Positions 34,205-45,171 of a stretch of 64,000 nt of DNA are shown one piece after another. The position numbers were made by a program, and so were the translations under genes. The stretch spans positions 124,001 to 188,000 of the forward strand of contig JAIXMQ010000001.1 of NCBI GenBank assembly GCA_025716855.1. Reading direction: 5' to 3'. Source of the DNA: Pilaira anomala (lineage: Eukaryota > Mucoromycota > Mucoromycetes > Mucorales > Mucoraceae). Every line of letters starts with the position of its first letter. The stretch's first letter is position 1. The notes beneath the pieces are model-generated. The model worked only from the letters and a program-made list of their open reading frames with translations, did not search any database and was not told the origin of the DNA.

Positions 34205-34699
34205 AATTTTTTTTTTCTAATTCTTCTGATTTAGAATACTACAGTAAAGCGTTGTATATCCAAAATAAATTATTATGATCGGTTTTTTTTCCTAAAGACT
34301 AAAACAAAAAAGATAATAGAAGTGAAAAATACAAAATAAAAAGATTCAACCGAGTCAAATCTACCAATAGGTGAAACGGGGAAAAAAGAGAATTCCAAAC
34401 AAATAAATATAATTACATACATGGTTACTTTTTGATCGAATGGAGATATTCCTCGCTAAAACTTTGCTTGCAATTTTTTCTGTTGATGACCTTCGCTTTT
34501 TAAAAGAGGCTGTATCTTTTTGTTCTTAAAAACTTTATATCGTCATGTTACCTGCAAAAATATATTTATAAGACCTATAAGACTATATTTATATTTTTTT
34601 ATATATGATTTTTTATTTTTAAATATGCAAATATTGACAATGTTTATATGATGTTAAAGTAACGATATTTATTAATTATGTGATATATTACAAGCTAAT
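34205..34699. other. Intergenic region between subtilase 3' end and RING gene start
   Basis: No coding sequence is visible. AT-rich; both flanking genes are on the minus strand, so this holds the RSPRY1-like promoter and the subtilase terminator. Confidence 0.55.
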
Positions 34700-36358
34700 T
34701 TAAACATTTTCCAGATATGCTAATCTATTACTGTTAGGAGTCAATGCTGTTGACCATTTAAACGATAACGCATCCGGTGTTCCTAATGCTTCCAAGTCTT
34801 TATATAATTCGTCAACATTTACATACGATTTTCTTGATAATAAAATTGCGGCAATACCAGTAACATGGGGATTTGCCATACTATATTCATAAGATAAAAT
34901 TAGTCTCGAGATTTTTATTCATGTTGTATTTTTCTTTTTTTTACCTTGTGCCATCTATTATTTTTGTTGCATCGGATCCACCAATCCAAGAACTTTCAAT
35001 TTCAGAACCTGGCGCGTACATACGAACACATTGCCCTACATCCGAGTAAGTAGGCACTTCATCGTTGCGATCAGAGGCACCGACCGTAAATACATTGGGA
35101 TTAGAAGAAGGAGAAAAGAAACACGCATCGCTAGCAGAGTTACCAGCTGATACGAAAACGGGAATATTATGTTCTTTCACTGCTTTCGTTAAAATTTCGT
35201 CAATTAGTCTTGACTTGGGTCCACTGAGTGATAAATTAATCAAAGTTTTGCCTGGTACAGCTACTTCGATAACATGTGTAATACCCTTGATTAAATGTGC
35301 TGTTGTTCCATCACCAGATTTATCTAGTATCTTGACAGAATGAATTTGAGCTTTTTTGGCAACACCGTATAAATTGCCAGCAATTTTGCCAGCTACATGG
35401 GTTCCTATTTAAGGTAAATCAGTTAAATCGTTTTATTATTTTCTGTAAACAAATAATTTACCATGACCACCCATATCATTTTCGTCCTCGTTATCTACAA
35501 AGTTTGCATCGTTTTTTGCTCTTCCTTGAAAGTCTAAATGATTTCCGTTGACACCAGTATCCAATACAAAGACATGAACTCCCTCACTATTAAATAATAA
35601 CAATAATAAACCAAGATTAATAAATGAGTATTTAGTATATAAATTTAAGGCTTACCCTGCGGCTTCATCATAGGTATACTGGGTCAAGTCGCCTAAAGTA
35701 CGTTGCATGATCCGAGATTGACCCCAGTTAGGAGATACAGCATTCGTTAGAGCGCCACGCTTTTCAAACTTTAATTCTTTAATTCTTTCATGATAAGTAT
35801 GCGACTTTGTATTGTCATTCAAGGAATAGTCCCAAAGTGGAAGCAGAGCTTGTGCCTTGTAGAGTTGGTTAGTTTCAACATACTCTACATTATGTTGTTG
35901 ATGCAGATAGTCAATAAACTGATCATCAGGAAAGATCCCAGAGACGGTAGTAAAACTATTATCGATGGTTAAAGAGTCTAGAAATAATTTAGGACCTAAT
36001 CCGGCAGCTGAGAAAATGGTATCATAACCTTCAATTTGTTGATCATTGTTCTTTGTTGACAAATATGATCGACGCTTTCTACGGGCGAAAGAAGTTTTTG
36101 GTCCTAATTGGGATAGAGAATAAGCTCTATGGTTAGCAAGAATAAAATCGTGGGCTACCAAATTAGGAAAAATATATTATTGATAAATAATTATTGTATA
36201 TATGCATCTATAAATTGTGTTTTTTTACCAGTAGTTGTATTCATTGCAGACTTTAGTTTTACGATATGCGTGGCTCTGTTATTGACATGCCCAGTTAACT
36301 GAGCAAAAGCAATGCTTGCTGTCAAGAATAGAGAAGTTATGATAGCAGTTGCTTTCAT
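34700..36358 (-). CDS. Secreted subtilisin-like serine protease (S8, proteinase K type)
   Basis: Five exons: 36358-36229, 36154-35656, 35586-35462, 35404-34945 and 34880-34700, giving 464 residues. A signal peptide covers about residues 1-19 (ends SIAFA). It is followed by an I9-type inhibitor propeptide with THIVKLK and a PDDQFIDYLHQQ...VEYVETNQ block, then the S8 domain with catalytic Asp219 (VLDTGVNG), His251 (GGHGTHVAG) and Ser405 (GTSMANPHVTG), each assembled across splice junctions. The oxyanion Asn lies in VSAGNSA. It should be secreted or vacuolar and autoprocessed. A basic stretch (RRKRRS) within the propeptide could be a second processing site. The spacing of motifs and presence of cysteines fit the fungal proteinase K/cerevisin group. 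Confidence 0.95.
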
Positions 36359-36524
36359 TATATTTTAATAACAAAGAAAATAAATAAATCAAACTTTTGA
36401 TTTTTATAGTCGGTCCAAATGAAGATAGGCGAATTATAAGGTAAAACCACATTTCGTTCTCATCTAATTAAACAAATAAGAATAATTACTTTCCGAGTAA
36501 AATTTAATCTTAAATGAATTTTAT

Positions 36525-37303
36525 TTATGCAAATGTAATTGTGTTATCCTTCAAGGTTAAACTGAACTTTTTATCAAAGCTTTTCTTGAGGTCGGATTTC
36601 TTGTATTGTGGATGCTTTTCAATTAACTCGATGGTCTTTTTACGAACATCCTTTAACTTGAGTGATTTCTATTTATTAAAACAAATTTGTTAACAAAATG
36701 ATTCTTTCTTCGAATTACTATTTAAAAACTACTTACTCCATCCTTCAAAACTTCTTTTAATGCATTTTCGAGATTCTTTGATTCGTCTTTATCTAACTCA
36801 ATTTTACTCCATTCTGTCAATGTCTTTTGTTTCTTTTCCTTCTTCTCCTTCTTTTCTTTAGGCTCTTCAACAGCATCACTCTTTCTCTTCTTATCGTTTA
36901 ATTGATCAATGATTGAAACAGGTTTTGCAGGTGCAGGTGCAGGTGCAGGTGCTTTGCCCTTGACAGACGTAGGAGCCTAATATATATGTAAATATGTTAA
37001 GGATAAAAAATTCTTTTTTTGACAGGTCATAAAAAAAAGGGACTTACCTTGTTTTGATAAATATGCTTTTGGAATTTCTCTGCTTCGGTCATGCAAGAGT
37101 TGTGAGATTGGTAAGAGGTACCTTGGAAAGTAGTAGAACAGTCAATACAAGTGAAGGTAGCATAACAACGGTTGCCATGTTGATTTAACTTGGGCTTCTT
37201 TACGACATCACCACAACCATCACACTGGAAACTAAATACAGTAGTGGTTTATTAATATTCGAGATCGTGCCTGAACCTGACACCTTTGTACTTACCTAAC
37301 CAT
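36525..37303 (-). CDS. LYAR-type C2HC zinc-finger nucleolar protein
   Basis: Four exons: 37303-37296 (only 8 nt), 37231-37048, 36976-36737 and 36668-36525, giving 191 residues. The N-terminus has two LYAR zinc fingers: FQCDGCGDVVKKPKLNQH...C and TFTCIDC...SYQSHNSC. An Ala-Pro repeat, a Lys/Glu-rich basic region with likely nuclear localisation signals (KKEKKEKKQK) and a conserved C-terminal helix-rich domain follow. LYAR-family proteins are nucleolar and act in ribosome biogenesis. The tiny first exon encodes only MV and part of a Ser codon, but the donor GTAAGT and the directly following zinc finger support it. Confidence 0.9.
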
Positions 37304-37550
37304 ATTTAAGAAAAAATTATTATATTAAGGAACGAGAAAAAAATAGAAAAAAAAGTAAGAAGCCTTAAATTTGTTTCACTCAGCCACCCGTTTTTTCCAT
37401 TTGAACCTGAATGGAAGAGGGAAGAAATAATGGTTAAACTACCGCCAAAACGAAAAGAGAAAGTAAAGCATTTTTTTATTTACTTTTATTCTGGAATAAA
37501 GAAAGATTTTTTGTATATAATAAAGCAAAGGTTGTATATTAGTAATTTAT

Positions 37551-38737
37551 TTACTTGGAGCCAGTTGCTTCAGTTTCAGCAGCGGGAGTAGTGGTATTAT
37601 TTGCTGGTGAAGATTGAGAAGCAGCCATTTGCCAAGCAGGAATTCCTGCACGAGCACCGCTGCCGTTGAGGGTAGCAGAGAGACGAGAAGATAAACCATC
37701 GGTAGGAGATGGGATAGCGACAGGTGTGTTGGGTACAGATGAGACAGTTGTGTTATAGGCGGGTGTGGTAGGTGCACTTGATGCCTGCTCAAGTGCAGTA
37801 GAAGAAGCACGACTAATGAAAAGTGATTTTAAAGATTTCATTTCGTTTTGAAGGTCAAGTAAGGCAGCGTTTTGTGATTCCTTATTACGTTCTAAAGTCT
37901 ATTTTTTTTTTTTTTTTTTTTTTTTGTATATTCATAATTTTAGTATCTCTATAATCCAGTCTTAGATAAAAAAAACATATGTTTACCTTGGGAACTAATT
38001 CTTTTAATGCGTCAATATCTCCTTTTACATTTTTGAATTCTTCGTCTCTTTGTGTATCGCTTTCTTTAAGTTCCTTAAGAACTGTTTCAAGACTTACAAG
38101 TGAATCATCAACCTTTTTCGTCTGTGATGTAACGGTTGTGAGAGCAGTGTTTGTTTGATCCTTAATATCCTTTAAAGAATCCTCCACTAAATCATTTTAT
38201 ATTAGAAACCTTTTTCCCTCTGTTTTGACAAGCTTATTATTTACCTGCTTGGAATTGTGCATCCAATTTTTCTTTATCCTCTTCTAATTCCTTTTGAGTA
38301 GGAACCTTAAACCAAGGACCGAAAAGGCGCTACAAGAGAGAAAAAATCATGAATATAAAAATAAATTATATAGCATATTTCTGTATTTTTACCTTGGCTA
38401 AAGTCCAAACACCATAACCAACACCGCCAGCCAAGACAGCGGCAATAAAGATATCTCTCCAATCGTAAGCAGGTCTAGGAGGAAGAGGAGGAGGGTGTTG
38501 CATAACCATACCAGGTTGTTGAACCATCATAGCGCCTTGTTGTGGTTGTGGCATAGTAGTGGTAGTTGTAGTTACAGCTCCAGATGATTTACCATTTGCA
38601 CGTGCCATTGCCTCTTCAATTTCTTCGGAAGTCATTCCTTTTGATTCCAAGAAGGAAACCTTCTTGGCCAAAGGTGCTGATTGAACTTTGGGATCTGACA
38701 AGAAGGAAATAGCAGAGGTAATAAGGTCTTCACGCAT
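37551..38737 (-). CDS. PEX14: Peroxin-14, peroxisomal import docking protein
   Basis: Four exons: 38737-38393, 38329-38245, 38186-37987 and 37898-37551, giving 325 residues. The N-terminal three-helix PEX5-binding domain is clear (MREDLITSAISFL...VQSAPLAKKVSFLESKGMTSEEIEEA), followed by a Pro/Gln-rich linker with PPPLPPRPAY, a candidate SH3 ligand for PEX13. A hydrophobic segment around residues 95-113 (DIFIAAVLAGGVGYGVWTLA), then RLFGPWFKVPT, a coiled-coil region and a Ser/Thr-rich C-tail follow. The order is that of PEX14, which forms the docking complex and import pore of peroxisomes. The intron before exon 4 contains a pure T run on the plus strand at about 37900-37926. Confidence 0.95.
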
Positions 38738-39904
38738 ATTTGGAATATTTAAATGTAAATAAATATAAAAAAAGAAGGGGAAAAAAAAAAAGAGAAAAAT
38801 ATACACAAAAAAAAACTGTGGGGAAAGATTATATTCTTGCTTACAAAATAAGATTCTTCACATGGATTTAAACAAACTCCAATAAGATGCCTTTAAAGCT
38901 TATTATTAACAGTCACCTCAATACCATTTGTTACAACGCAAAATATACCCCTTTGTATCATTACCTTTTTTGTTTTAATTTTTTGCTATTACAGTAACTC
39001 TTTTAACTGCAATTCTTGTTCCTTTTACATGTAAAAGTTAAAATAAGCTATATGGGATTACTAATTGAATTGAAATACAGACGACATAAACAATAAGATG
39101 TACAAATTTAATTTATCACTATTTCTGACATATTAGGGTATAATAGCAAAGATCATGTGAAATAGTTACTATCTGTTATTATCCTCTCATATTCAAAAAA
39201 AAAGCAAATAAAGCAAATAGTTATTTATGTAAATTTTAATTGCATAAAACAAAATTTACATCTTACTTTATGTAAGCAATTGCATACAATTTACTGCTCT
39301 TACAAAAATATATTTGTTTTATAACGAGCGGATAATTTTTTTTTTAAAATTGCCTGTCAAAATAAAAGATATATACAGAAATCTAAACTTTTAAAAGATA
39401 AAAAAAAAAAAAAAAAATACGAAACTTCATCAAGTGTTCTATGTAGATTCATGCGTTTGATAACAGCATACTTGGAATCACATGATGTTGCATCTAGAGA
39501 AAAGACTTTTAATTTCACTGTACAATATACAGGATGTGTCTCGGGGAAATATTGAATGCTATATCATTCATGATGGAGTAGTAAAATATATATAACATAT
39601 ATGTACAATTGATTTATTGAAAGTTAATAATTATCCTTTAGGTAGTCACTATAACTTGATACTATTGTATATCATCATGTGTTTGATAGTTATAAAAAAA
39701 ATGAAACTGTCCTTTTTCTTTCTTTTTTACTCCACATGCTTATATCATAATTATAATAAAAAAAAAAAAAAAAAACTTCCGCTTGTTTAAATCTTTCTTT
39801 TTAACTTATTCTCCTTTAATTTTCTTAAATAACTTTTATTATTATTTCTCATTTTTATTTTTTATTACTTTCTCTTTTATGCTACTTGATTTATAAATAA
39901 GAAG
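38738..39904. promoter_or_regulatory. Divergent intergenic region, PEX14 and F-box gene
   Basis: About 1.17 kb between two divergent start codons. No gene is seen. Poly-A runs occur at about 39402-39417 and 39759-39775, the latter followed by CT-rich leader sequence before the F-box ATG. Confidence 0.5.
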
Positions 39905-41260
39905 ATGGGATTTGATTTTAAAGAACAACCACCAAGACAAATGAGCCATTTAGCACTTCGATTACCCGAGATTGTCAATCACATCCTATCCTATCTGGCG
40001 ATTCCATATCATTACGACGAAATAAATAAGACAAAAATATACCAATCTATATATCCTTGTTTACTTGTAAATTCTCTTTGGCATGATTGCGCAACACGAA
40101 TTATATGGCGATCTGTAACATTCGAAGACAGTAAAACCGAGTACGAAGCGTTTTTAAGGTTCGCAGCCGTTGTATCCAATAACTGTAACAATAACAGCAG
40201 CAGCAATATGATCAAGCCTCCGACCGATATGACCTCTTCTGCTTCTGCAGCTGGATTAGCAATAGCCGCACCTAAAATAACTGGATTGTTTGGAGACAAG
40301 CGGTTTTTAAATGCAATTCAAAAGTTCGGTCAGCAAAGGGACCTCAAACAAGGTCAAAAGTTACAATTACAACAGTTTTATAATGATCATGATTTAAATG
40401 AAGATCCTTTCTTTTTACAATATAAGCATGCAGACATTAATAATAGCAATAACACCACATCGAGGCCTACAATAGTATCAACACTCCGGCAATATCATAC
40501 CTTCTCTCATCATTCACAATACCGCAATGCGATTAGATCTATTGCTCTTCGCAAGATTAAAGATAAACTTATAAATGAACCATTACAACAAATCAGTTGC
40601 CATACACGTAAATTAGAGAAACTAGATATTTATATTTGTGATCATCTTGCAGATACTTCAGTTCAAAACTTTATTCTGAACAATAATCATACTTTAACTT
40701 ATTTATCACTTGCAGGATGTAATCGCATTACAGATGATGCTGTATTAAGTGTAGCTAGAAACTGTCCCAACTTGGAACATCTTGATTTAAGAGCGTGTGG
40801 ATTAATATCAGACAAATCAATTCAATCCATTGCTATACATTGTCCTAATTTACACCACTTGAATGTGGGTAGAGTTAGAGATAGAGAAAGAATTACAATA
40901 CAATCAATTAGTTTAATTGCTAAAAAGACAAAAGTAGCAGTGCTTGGGCTAGCAGGTTGTGATATGACAGATGAATGCTTGATATCTTTAGCTAAATGTC
41001 GTGGCCGAGGACTAGAAAGAATATCTGTCAATAATTGTTATCGTATTACAAACAAATCGGTACAGGCTTATGTCAAGTATTGTCCAAATTTATCTGTGTT
41101 CGAAATGAAAGAATGTCATTGGATTGATGATTGGTCTTCGGTAGCAGAACTGGTCCAACGTAAAGTGTTACTAACATTATGCGATCAACAAAATAGAGCT
41201 TGTGCAGAATGGGCACGTCAAAGAGGGAGAATCATGGAAGTCAAAGCACCTGTTAAATAA
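39905..41260 (+). CDS. F-box/leucine-rich-repeat protein (AMN1/Grr1-like)
   Basis: Intronless gene of 451 residues. An F-box-like region occupies about residues 18-60 (LRLPEIVNHILSYL...CLLVNSLWHDCATRIIW), followed by an Asn/Ser/Ala-rich spacer and then at least five cysteine-containing LRRs of the AMN1 type: LSLAGCNRITDDAV, LDLRACGLISDKSI, LNVGRVRD, LGLAGCDMTDECL and ISVNNCYRITNKSV. Such proteins are substrate receptors of SCF ubiquitin ligases (Grr1), or F-box-less mitotic exit antagonists (Amn1). With the recognisable F-box the SCF receptor role is preferred; the substrate is unknown. There is a CCCAAC-type start of each LRR typical of this subfamily (CPNL...). Being intronless distinguishes it from nearly all neighbours. 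Confidence 0.85.
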   Translation: MGFDFKEQPPRQMSHLALRLPEIVNHILSYLAIPYHYDEINKTKIYQSIYPCLLVNSLWHDCATRIIWRSVTFEDSKTEYEAFLRFAAVVSNNCNNNSSSNMIKPPTDMTSSASAAGLAIAAPKITGLFGDKRFLNAIQKFGQQRDLKQGQKLQLQQFYNDHDLNEDPFFLQYKHADINNSNNTTSRPTIVSTLRQYHTFSHHSQYRNAIRSIALRKIKDKLINEPLQQISCHTRKLEKLDIYICDHLADTSVQNFILNNNHTLTYLSLAGCNRITDDAVLSVARNCPNLEHLDLRACGLISDKSIQSIAIHCPNLHHLNVGRVRDRERITIQSISLIAKKTKVAVLGLAGCDMTDECLISLAKCRGRGLERISVNNCYRITNKSVQAYVKYCPNLSVFEMKECHWIDDWSSVAELVQRKVLLTLCDQQNRACAEWARQRGRIMEVKAPVK

Positions 41261-42166
41261 CAAGCTAGGAATAATAAAAATTCCTTTTTTCTTTCTTTCT
41301 CTTTTTGACAGTTTCATTGGGTTTTATGGTAGCGACTGGACTTATACTGGGTTTCTCACCTCATTTTCGAAAACTTATTATTTTTTACAAAAAATAAATT
41401 AATTACATAGCCATGAGCTTTGATAAAAATGTCTATCCAAGAAGATGAAGTAGCTACTGAAAAGATGTATGTTAGCTTAGAGCATCACATTTGTTACGAT
41501 ATTCGATAACCTATTCACTTTTAAAGTCCAGATATTGGCCACAGTCTAAAAAATGTCCTGCAACGGTTACCATATTTGATATAAGAGTATGTAGTGAAAT
41601 TTAATAATAAAAGAAAACCACAGACGTGCGGATTTTTTTTTTTTTTACAATCAACTCATATCTACCATATTTCATATCATACAATTATTAAAAATATTAC
41701 AATGTAACAGGGGTTTTTATATGGATTTTCTTCGAAACAAATATCGATAACTATCTTTAATCGTTTCCGTTTTTTAAAAGCTATAGTTACGTTATATTCA
41801 GTTTAATCCAAGCAAAAGAAAATACATAGCGCTTGTTCTCTGATAATATTTTCAGCCATAAATAATAAAATGTTGAAAAGAATAGTTTCGAATTCTTGAA
41901 GTGCCCTTGTATAAGCCACTAATTAGCATGGAAATGTATCGGGCCAAGCAAGGCCGGTTGAGATTTTAAAACTCTACTATTGTTACCCACAAAGAAGGCT
42001 AGTTTCCTTTTAAAACAGAGGGCCAATTCTTTTTCCTTTTTTCTTTTTTTTTTTTGTATATTTGTAAATAAGTTTTTTTTCATCCTTTTGTTCTATATCT
42101 TAAGAAAACAAAAAGATATAAATAAAAGAGAAGAAAAAAAAAAGAGAGAATATTTCTTTTGGAATC
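41261..42166. other. Intergenic region, F-box to PUF gene
   Basis: A short open frame from ATG 41430 (MSIQEDEVATEKM) stops after 27 codons, and joining it by a GTATGT...CAG intron to a downstream frame near 41530 gives nothing recognisable. The sequence 42040-42166 is T-rich then A-rich leader of the PUF gene. No gene is supported. Confidence 0.45.
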
Positions 42167-44694
42167 ATGATGCCTAGTTTAATAAACGGACCAATGTCTC
42201 CGAAAAAGACTTTACAACAACCTCAAGCTACCAACGGCCCACAAGGGCAACAGGTAACATTTTCTTTTCATTTACTTCAGTTGCTATCGTTGCTAAATAC
42301 TATGTTGTTTTTGACTTAAAATATAAAAAGCTCGCTGCACTTTTGCAACCTAGTTATGAGTATGATCTCTTTAGTCATTCAGGCGCGTCTTCCTTGTTTC
42401 CTTCTGATGATGGTAACTTTGATCGTTCCAATAGTGCGCCACCTATTCAAGGATTACAAAGAGGAGCACATGATATGAAGATACCTTCTGATCATCACCT
42501 TCAGTCGCAATACGATCCTGGACAAGCATGGCAATTATGGAATAATGATAGTAGTGATCATGGTAAGCTAATAACATATTTTGGGGAACCCATAGAATAA
42601 AATTGTAACGATAAAAAATAGTAGAAATTCCTGGTCAAGAAAAAAATGACGGTATGCGTAACCAGCGTCATATGTACCAACAGCAACAACAAGGTACTAG
42701 TAGCAATGCGGATTTAATAAATCGTAAAGGAAAACTAGTTGATATTATTCAGCAAGATTTCCCTCGTACACCATCTCCCATGTTTGCTTTTCAACAAGCT
42801 GCTGCTGCCGCTGCCGCTGCTGCTGAGCTTGAGTCTGTAAATAGAATGTACCATAATAATAATACTAGTAGCAATAATTATCAACAATCACCTCAAAGAC
42901 AACAACAACAACCTAATCGTATCAATACGTTACGTACATCTTTATCTCGTGCTAATTCTACACCACCTACGCACTCTTTTGATGGTAGTGGCATGTTGGA
43001 ACCTTCAGACATGATGATGAAGCAATTTGGTAATTTCGGACTTGGGGATCATCAACAAGAAGACGATTATATTCGTTACAACATGGCGTCATCACCTTAT
43101 TATGACGATTCACTTGTCTCTCATGCTGCACTTGATTTAGCTGGTAATGAAGAATATGAATCCGTGTACGGTAAATGGTCAAGTGAAGATGCTGCAGCCA
43201 TTTACCATCTTCGGTCTAAACAAGGACCATTAACTGCTCCTGCACCTTATGACGTATCCGGGTTCCCAGTATCGGACGCACTGAATAATAATGATAAAAA
43301 GCTTCGTGCTTTACAATTACAACAACAACAAATCTTGATTCGACAACAGCAGCAACAATTATTAGCAGCTAGACAACAGCTTTTACTTCAACAACAACGT
43401 TTTGCTAATAATAATAGTCCTGTTCAACGTGTTCGTTCAATGCAATCGTCCCCTGTTCCACCTTCTTCTGTTCCAGTATCTAATCATCATCAACATCAAG
43501 AAGACCTTGCACTTAGTATTCGCTCAGCACTTTTAGAAGAATTTAGAAACTCCAAGAGTAAAAAATATGAACTTAAAGATATTGCAGGACATATTGTTGA
43601 ATTCAGTGGAGATCAACATGGTTCAAGATTTATACAACAAAAGTTGGAAACTGCTAATAGTGAAGAAAAGCAAATGGTATTTGAAGAAGTGTTACCAAAT
43701 GCTTTACAACTCATGACAGATGTCTTTGGAAACTATGTACTTCAAAAGTTCTTTGAACATGGAAACCAAATGCAGAAATCTATCTTGGCTAAACAAATGG
43801 AAGGTCATGTTGTCTCACTTTCACTTCAAATGTATGGCTGTCGTGTAGTTCAAAAGGCTTTAGAGCATGTCTTGACTGAACAACAAGCTACTTTGGTAAG
43901 TGAATTAGATGGCTGTGTCTTGAAATGTATCAAGGATCAAAATGGTAATCACGTTATTCAAAAAGCAATTGAACGTGTACCTGCCCAACATATCCAGTTC
44001 ATCATTGATGCCTTTCATGGTCAAGTCTATAACCTAGCTACTCATCCTTATGGCTGTAGAGTCATTCAACGTATGTTTGAGCACTGTACTGAGGTACAGA
44101 CTGGCCCTCTTTTGGATGAACTTCATCGTTGTGCTAATCAACTCGTACAAGACCAATATGGTAATTATGTCATTCAACATATATTAGAACGTGGTAGACC
44201 AGAAGATAAGGCTAGAATTGTAGAAAAAATTCTGGGCCAGATTCTTCCGCTTAGTAAACATAAATTCGCTAGTAACGTTGTTGAGAAATGTGTTGACTTT
44301 GGAAGCAAACGTGATAGACAACTCTTGATTGAAGAGGTCATTCAAAATCGACCAGATGGTACTTATCCTCTTGTCACAATGATGAAAGACCAGTATGCAA
44401 ATTATGTAGTTCAAAAAATGTTGGATGTTGTAGATGATGACCAACGTGAAATTCTTGTAAACAAAATTAGACCTCATTTACAGTCTTTAAAGAAGTATAC
44501 CTATGGAAAACATCTTATTCAAAGTAAGCAGGAATATTTTTTTTTTACGGATATTAGAAGCAATAACTGACTTTATTTATTAAATTTCAGAGGTTGAAAA
44601 GTTGGGTGCTACTTATGGGTTGCAAGATCCCAGTCTTGAAACAACCAATAATGATGATACTGAATCAACTATCATACATGGTAATACGGCTTAA
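42167..44694 (+). CDS. Pumilio/PUF-family RNA-binding protein
   Basis: Four exons: 42167-42253, 42331-42562, 42622-44523 and 44591-44694, giving 774 residues. The N-terminal half is low complexity, rich in Gln, Asn and Ala, with a polyalanine run and several polyglutamine stretches. From about residue 425 eight PUF repeats follow, recognisable by recurrent patterns such as [94 protein letters not shown] and [12 protein letters not shown]. Each repeat presents residues that bind one RNA base, and the set is the canonical UGUA-reading type. PUF proteins repress or localise mRNAs through their 3' UTRs. The short last exon restores the usual helical cap ([10 protein letters not shown]). Confidence 0.96.
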
Positions 44695-45171
44695 GATAAA
44701 AAAAAGCTCCAGGGAGTGAGTGTATATATGTATCATATTTTAAAAACAAAAAACTGTCAAACACACATATATATATATTTGAAGGAAATTCCCCCCTTCT
44801 TGTCTAAAATATTTATAAATCCCTCACAACAACACTTGATATATATAACTCTTCTTTTTTTAACTTTCTTTAAATAAATTTCTCTTTCATTGCGGTTTAT
44901 TAAAAACTGCAATTATACATAAATAAAATAAGACCTTTTATTTTTTGGGTGATGAAGTTTCCTATGTTGGGAAATCCAGATGGGTGATGTTTAATGCCTC
45001 TCAAATGATGAAATGTGTTTACTTCAACTTTGGCGGAATTTTTGTTCTACAGCACAGACGTCACCTTTAATTCTGTGCCTGTTCCTTTCAAATTAAATTA
45101 AAAAGAACAGCCTTGTTTTTCGTCCCCCCCCCCTTTTTTTTTGTAACCTTTAAAAAAATATACGGACCAAG
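44695..45171. promoter_or_regulatory. Intergenic region and AIF promoter
   Basis: 477 bp without coding potential. A C-run (about ten C) followed by T-run lies at 45124-45140, about 30 bp before the AIF start codon, and TA-rich repeats at 44768-44778. Confidence 0.5.

Noticed and set aside
41430..41580. Possible small two-exon gene (MSIQEDEVATEKM...)
   Set aside because: The best splice gives a stop soon after the junction, and the alternative frame is not recognisable.
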